Of a DNA stretch of 6,960 bases, positions 5,699 to 6,960 are shown piece after piece. Source of the stretch: Rubrivivax sp. (lineage in GTDB: Bacteria > Pseudomonadota > Gammaproteobacteria > Burkholderiales > Burkholderiaceae_C); the NCBI GenBank assembly GCA_030693565.1, contig JAUYAJ010000283.1:1-6960 (forward strand), written 5' to 3'. The translations under genes and the position numbers were made by a program. Positions within the stretch are counted from its first letter, which is position 1; every line of letters begins with the position of its first letter. Under the pieces are notes generated by a model. That model saw only the letters and a program-made list of their open reading frames with translations. It made no database searches and was not told the origin of the DNA.

Positions 5699-6960
5699 TC
5701 AGTCGGCATCCTTGAAGGCTTCTTCGCGCTTGTTCTTGATCGACGGCAGCGAGACCACGATGATCATCAGCACCGCCGCCGCCAGCAGCGCAGCCGACAA
5801 AGGCCGGGTGACGAAGGCGGTCCAGTCGCCGCGGCTGAGCAGCAAGGCCCGGCGCAGGTTCTCTTCCATCATCGGCCCGAGGATGAAGCCCAGCAGCAAG
5901 GGCGCCGGCTCGCAGCTCAGCTTGTAGAACAAGTAGCCCACGAGGCCGAAGCCAGCCGCCATATAGACGTCGAAGCTGTTGTTGTTCAGCGTGTACAGGC
6001 CGATGGCGCAGAACACCAGGATTGCCGGGTACAGAAAGCGGTAAGGCACCGTCAGCAGCTTGATCCAGATGCCGATCAAGGGCAGGTTCAAGATGATCAG
6101 CATCGCATTGCCGATCCACATGGATGCGATCAAACCCCAGAACAGCTCGGGGTTGCTGGTCATCACCTGCGGGCCGGGCTGGATGCCCTTGATCGTCATC
6201 GCGCCGACCATCAGCGCCATCACCGCGTTGGGCGGGATGCCCAGCGTCAGCATGGGGATGAACGAAGTCTGGGCGCCGGCGTTGTTGGCCGACTCGGGGC
6301 CTGCCACACCGCGGATGTTGCCCTGGCCGAACGGCACTTCGCCGGGACGGCCACGGACCTTCTTCTCCACCGTGTAGGCGGCGAACGAGGCCAGCAAGGC
6401 GCCACCGCCGGGCAGGATGCCCAGGATCGAGCCCAGCGCCGTTCCGCGCAGGATGGCCGGCAAGGCATCCTTGAAGTCGTTCTTGGTCGGCCACAGTCCC
6501 TTGACGTCCTTGGTGAAGACTTCGCGGTGCTCGGCCGGGCGGCCGAGGTTGGAGATGATCTCACCGAAGCCGAACACGCCCATGGCGATGGCGACGAAGC
6601 CGATGCCGTCGGTCAGCTCGGGGATGTCGAAGCTGTAGCGCGGCACGCCGGAGATGACGTCGGTGTTGATCTGCCCGAGCAGCAGGCCCAGGATGATCAT
6701 CGCGATCGCCTTGATCAGCGAACCCGAGGCCAGCACGACGGCGCCGATCAGACCCAGCGTCATCAGCGAGAAATACTCGGCCGGGCCGAACTTGAAGGCC
6801 ACTTCGGTCAGCGGCGGCGCGAAAGCGGCAATGATGATCGTGCCCACGCAACCGGCGAAGAACGAGCCGATGCCCGCCGCGGCCAGCGCCGGGCCGGCGC
6901 GGCCCTTGCGGGCCATCTGGTAGCCATCGATCGCAGTCACCACCGAGCTCGACTCGCCGG
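5699..6960 (-). CDS. tctA: TctA-family tripartite tricarboxylate transporter permease (N-terminus beyond window edge)
   Basis: The frame is open from the right edge to a TGA at 5699-5701, giving 419 complete codons. Family members have about 500 residues, so roughly 80 N-terminal residues are off the window. The visible start, GESSSVVTAIDGYQMARKGR, is the conserved PGE/DGYxMAxxG block of TctA. Further signatures are GILPGGGALLASFAAYTVEK (fragment residues 180-199), GVAGPESANNAG (217-228) and TLGIPPNAVMALMVGAM (238-254), plus about eight remaining membrane spans. TctA is the large membrane subunit of the TTT uptake systems for citrate and other carboxylates, working with a small membrane subunit TctB and a periplasmic binding protein TctC. 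Neither is downstream here; they may lie upstream, outside the window, or elsewhere, as is common in Burkholderiales. The substrate cannot be told from TctA. An internal GTG at 6941-6943 is not the start, because conserved family sequence continues upstream of it. Confidence 0.94.
   Translation of the reverse strand, partial: GESSSVVTAIDGYQMARKGRAGPALAAAGIGSFFAGCVGTIIIAAFAPPLTEVAFKFGPAEYFSLMTLGLIGAVVLASGSLIKAIAMIILGLLLGQINTDVISGVPRYSFDIPELTDGIGFVAIAMGVFGFGEIISNLGRPAEHREVFTKDVKGLWPTKNDFKDALPAILRGTALGSILGILPGGGALLASFAAYTVEKKVRGRPGEVPFGQGNIRGVAGPESANNAGAQTSFIPMLTLGIPPNAVMALMVGAMTIKGIQPGPQVMTSNPELFWGLIASMWIGNAMLIILNLPLIGIWIKLLTVPYRFLYPAILVFCAIGLYTLNNNSFDVYMAAGFGLVGYLFYKLSCEPAPLLLGFILGPMMEENLRRALLLSRGDWTAFVTRPLSAALLAAAVLMIIVVSLPSIKNKREEAFKDAD

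Noticed and set aside
3913..5715. 600-codon open frame on the plus strand opposite the MFS gene
   Set aside because: Its translation is dominated by Arg, Gln, His, Ala and Gly with no recognisable domain, as expected for the antisense of a GC-rich gene. The minus strand carries a clear MFS_3 transporter over the same bases.
6941..6943. GTG as the start codon of the TctA permease
   Set aside because: The conserved GESSS motif continues upstream to the window edge and the known first half of the family is missing, so the gene is cut by the window rather than starting here.
1..6960. Search for CRISPR arrays, tRNA/rRNA, IS elements, integrase, toxin-antitoxin or phage genes
   Set aside because: No regularly spaced repeats, no structured RNA gene, no transposase or integrase motifs and no composition break were seen; the window is almost fully occupied by ordinary chromosomal genes.

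Overview
The window is a 6.96 kb stretch of very GC-rich, gene-dense bacterial chromosome. Protein family content (DUF2189, DUF2784, DUF2007 with a zinc ribbon, a TctA permease, an MFS_3 exporter) and strong G/C preference at third codon positions suggest a betaproteobacterium of the order Burkholderiales, perhaps the Leptothrix/Rubrivivax/Ideonella side. That placement is inference from style and family content. No rRNA, tRNA or other marker gene is present to fix it.

Layout from left to right. (1) The C-terminal two thirds of a DUF2189 membrane protein on the + strand (1-506), entering from the left edge. It converges on (2) a minus-strand pair: a DUF2784 membrane protein (1541-1921) followed 31 nt downstream by a zinc-free NADPH:quinone oxidoreductase (526-1509). 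A perfect 10-bp hairpin sits between the convergent ends. (3) A small plus-strand DUF2007/zinc-ribbon protein (1953-2279) starts 31 nt from the divergent DUF2784 gene. (4) A minus-strand block runs tctA (5699 to beyond the right edge), an MFS_3-type exporter with a C-terminal soluble domain (4000-5613), a DMT/EamA exporter (3101-4006) and an atypical short-chain dehydrogenase (2276-3064).

The MFS and DMT genes overlap at GTGGTGA and the SDR gene follows after 36 nt with a strong ribosome binding site. These three therefore look co-transcribed. tctA lies 85 nt upstream of them, separated by two hairpins, so it may be a different unit. The SDR gene and the DUF2007 gene run into each other and share a TTAA that holds both stop codons.

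Functionally this looks like an ordinary housekeeping and transport region: carboxylate uptake (TctA, with TctB/TctC presumably elsewhere or beyond the edge), small-molecule export or drug/metabolite transport (MFS, DMT), two oxidoreductases and three proteins of unknown function. I see no phage, IS element, CRISPR array, toxin-antitoxin or biosynthetic cluster, and no convincing previously undescribed system. The point most worth a second look is the SDR, whose catalytic Tyr and Lys and cofactor-loop TG are all replaced. The rest are small structural observations at gene junctions.
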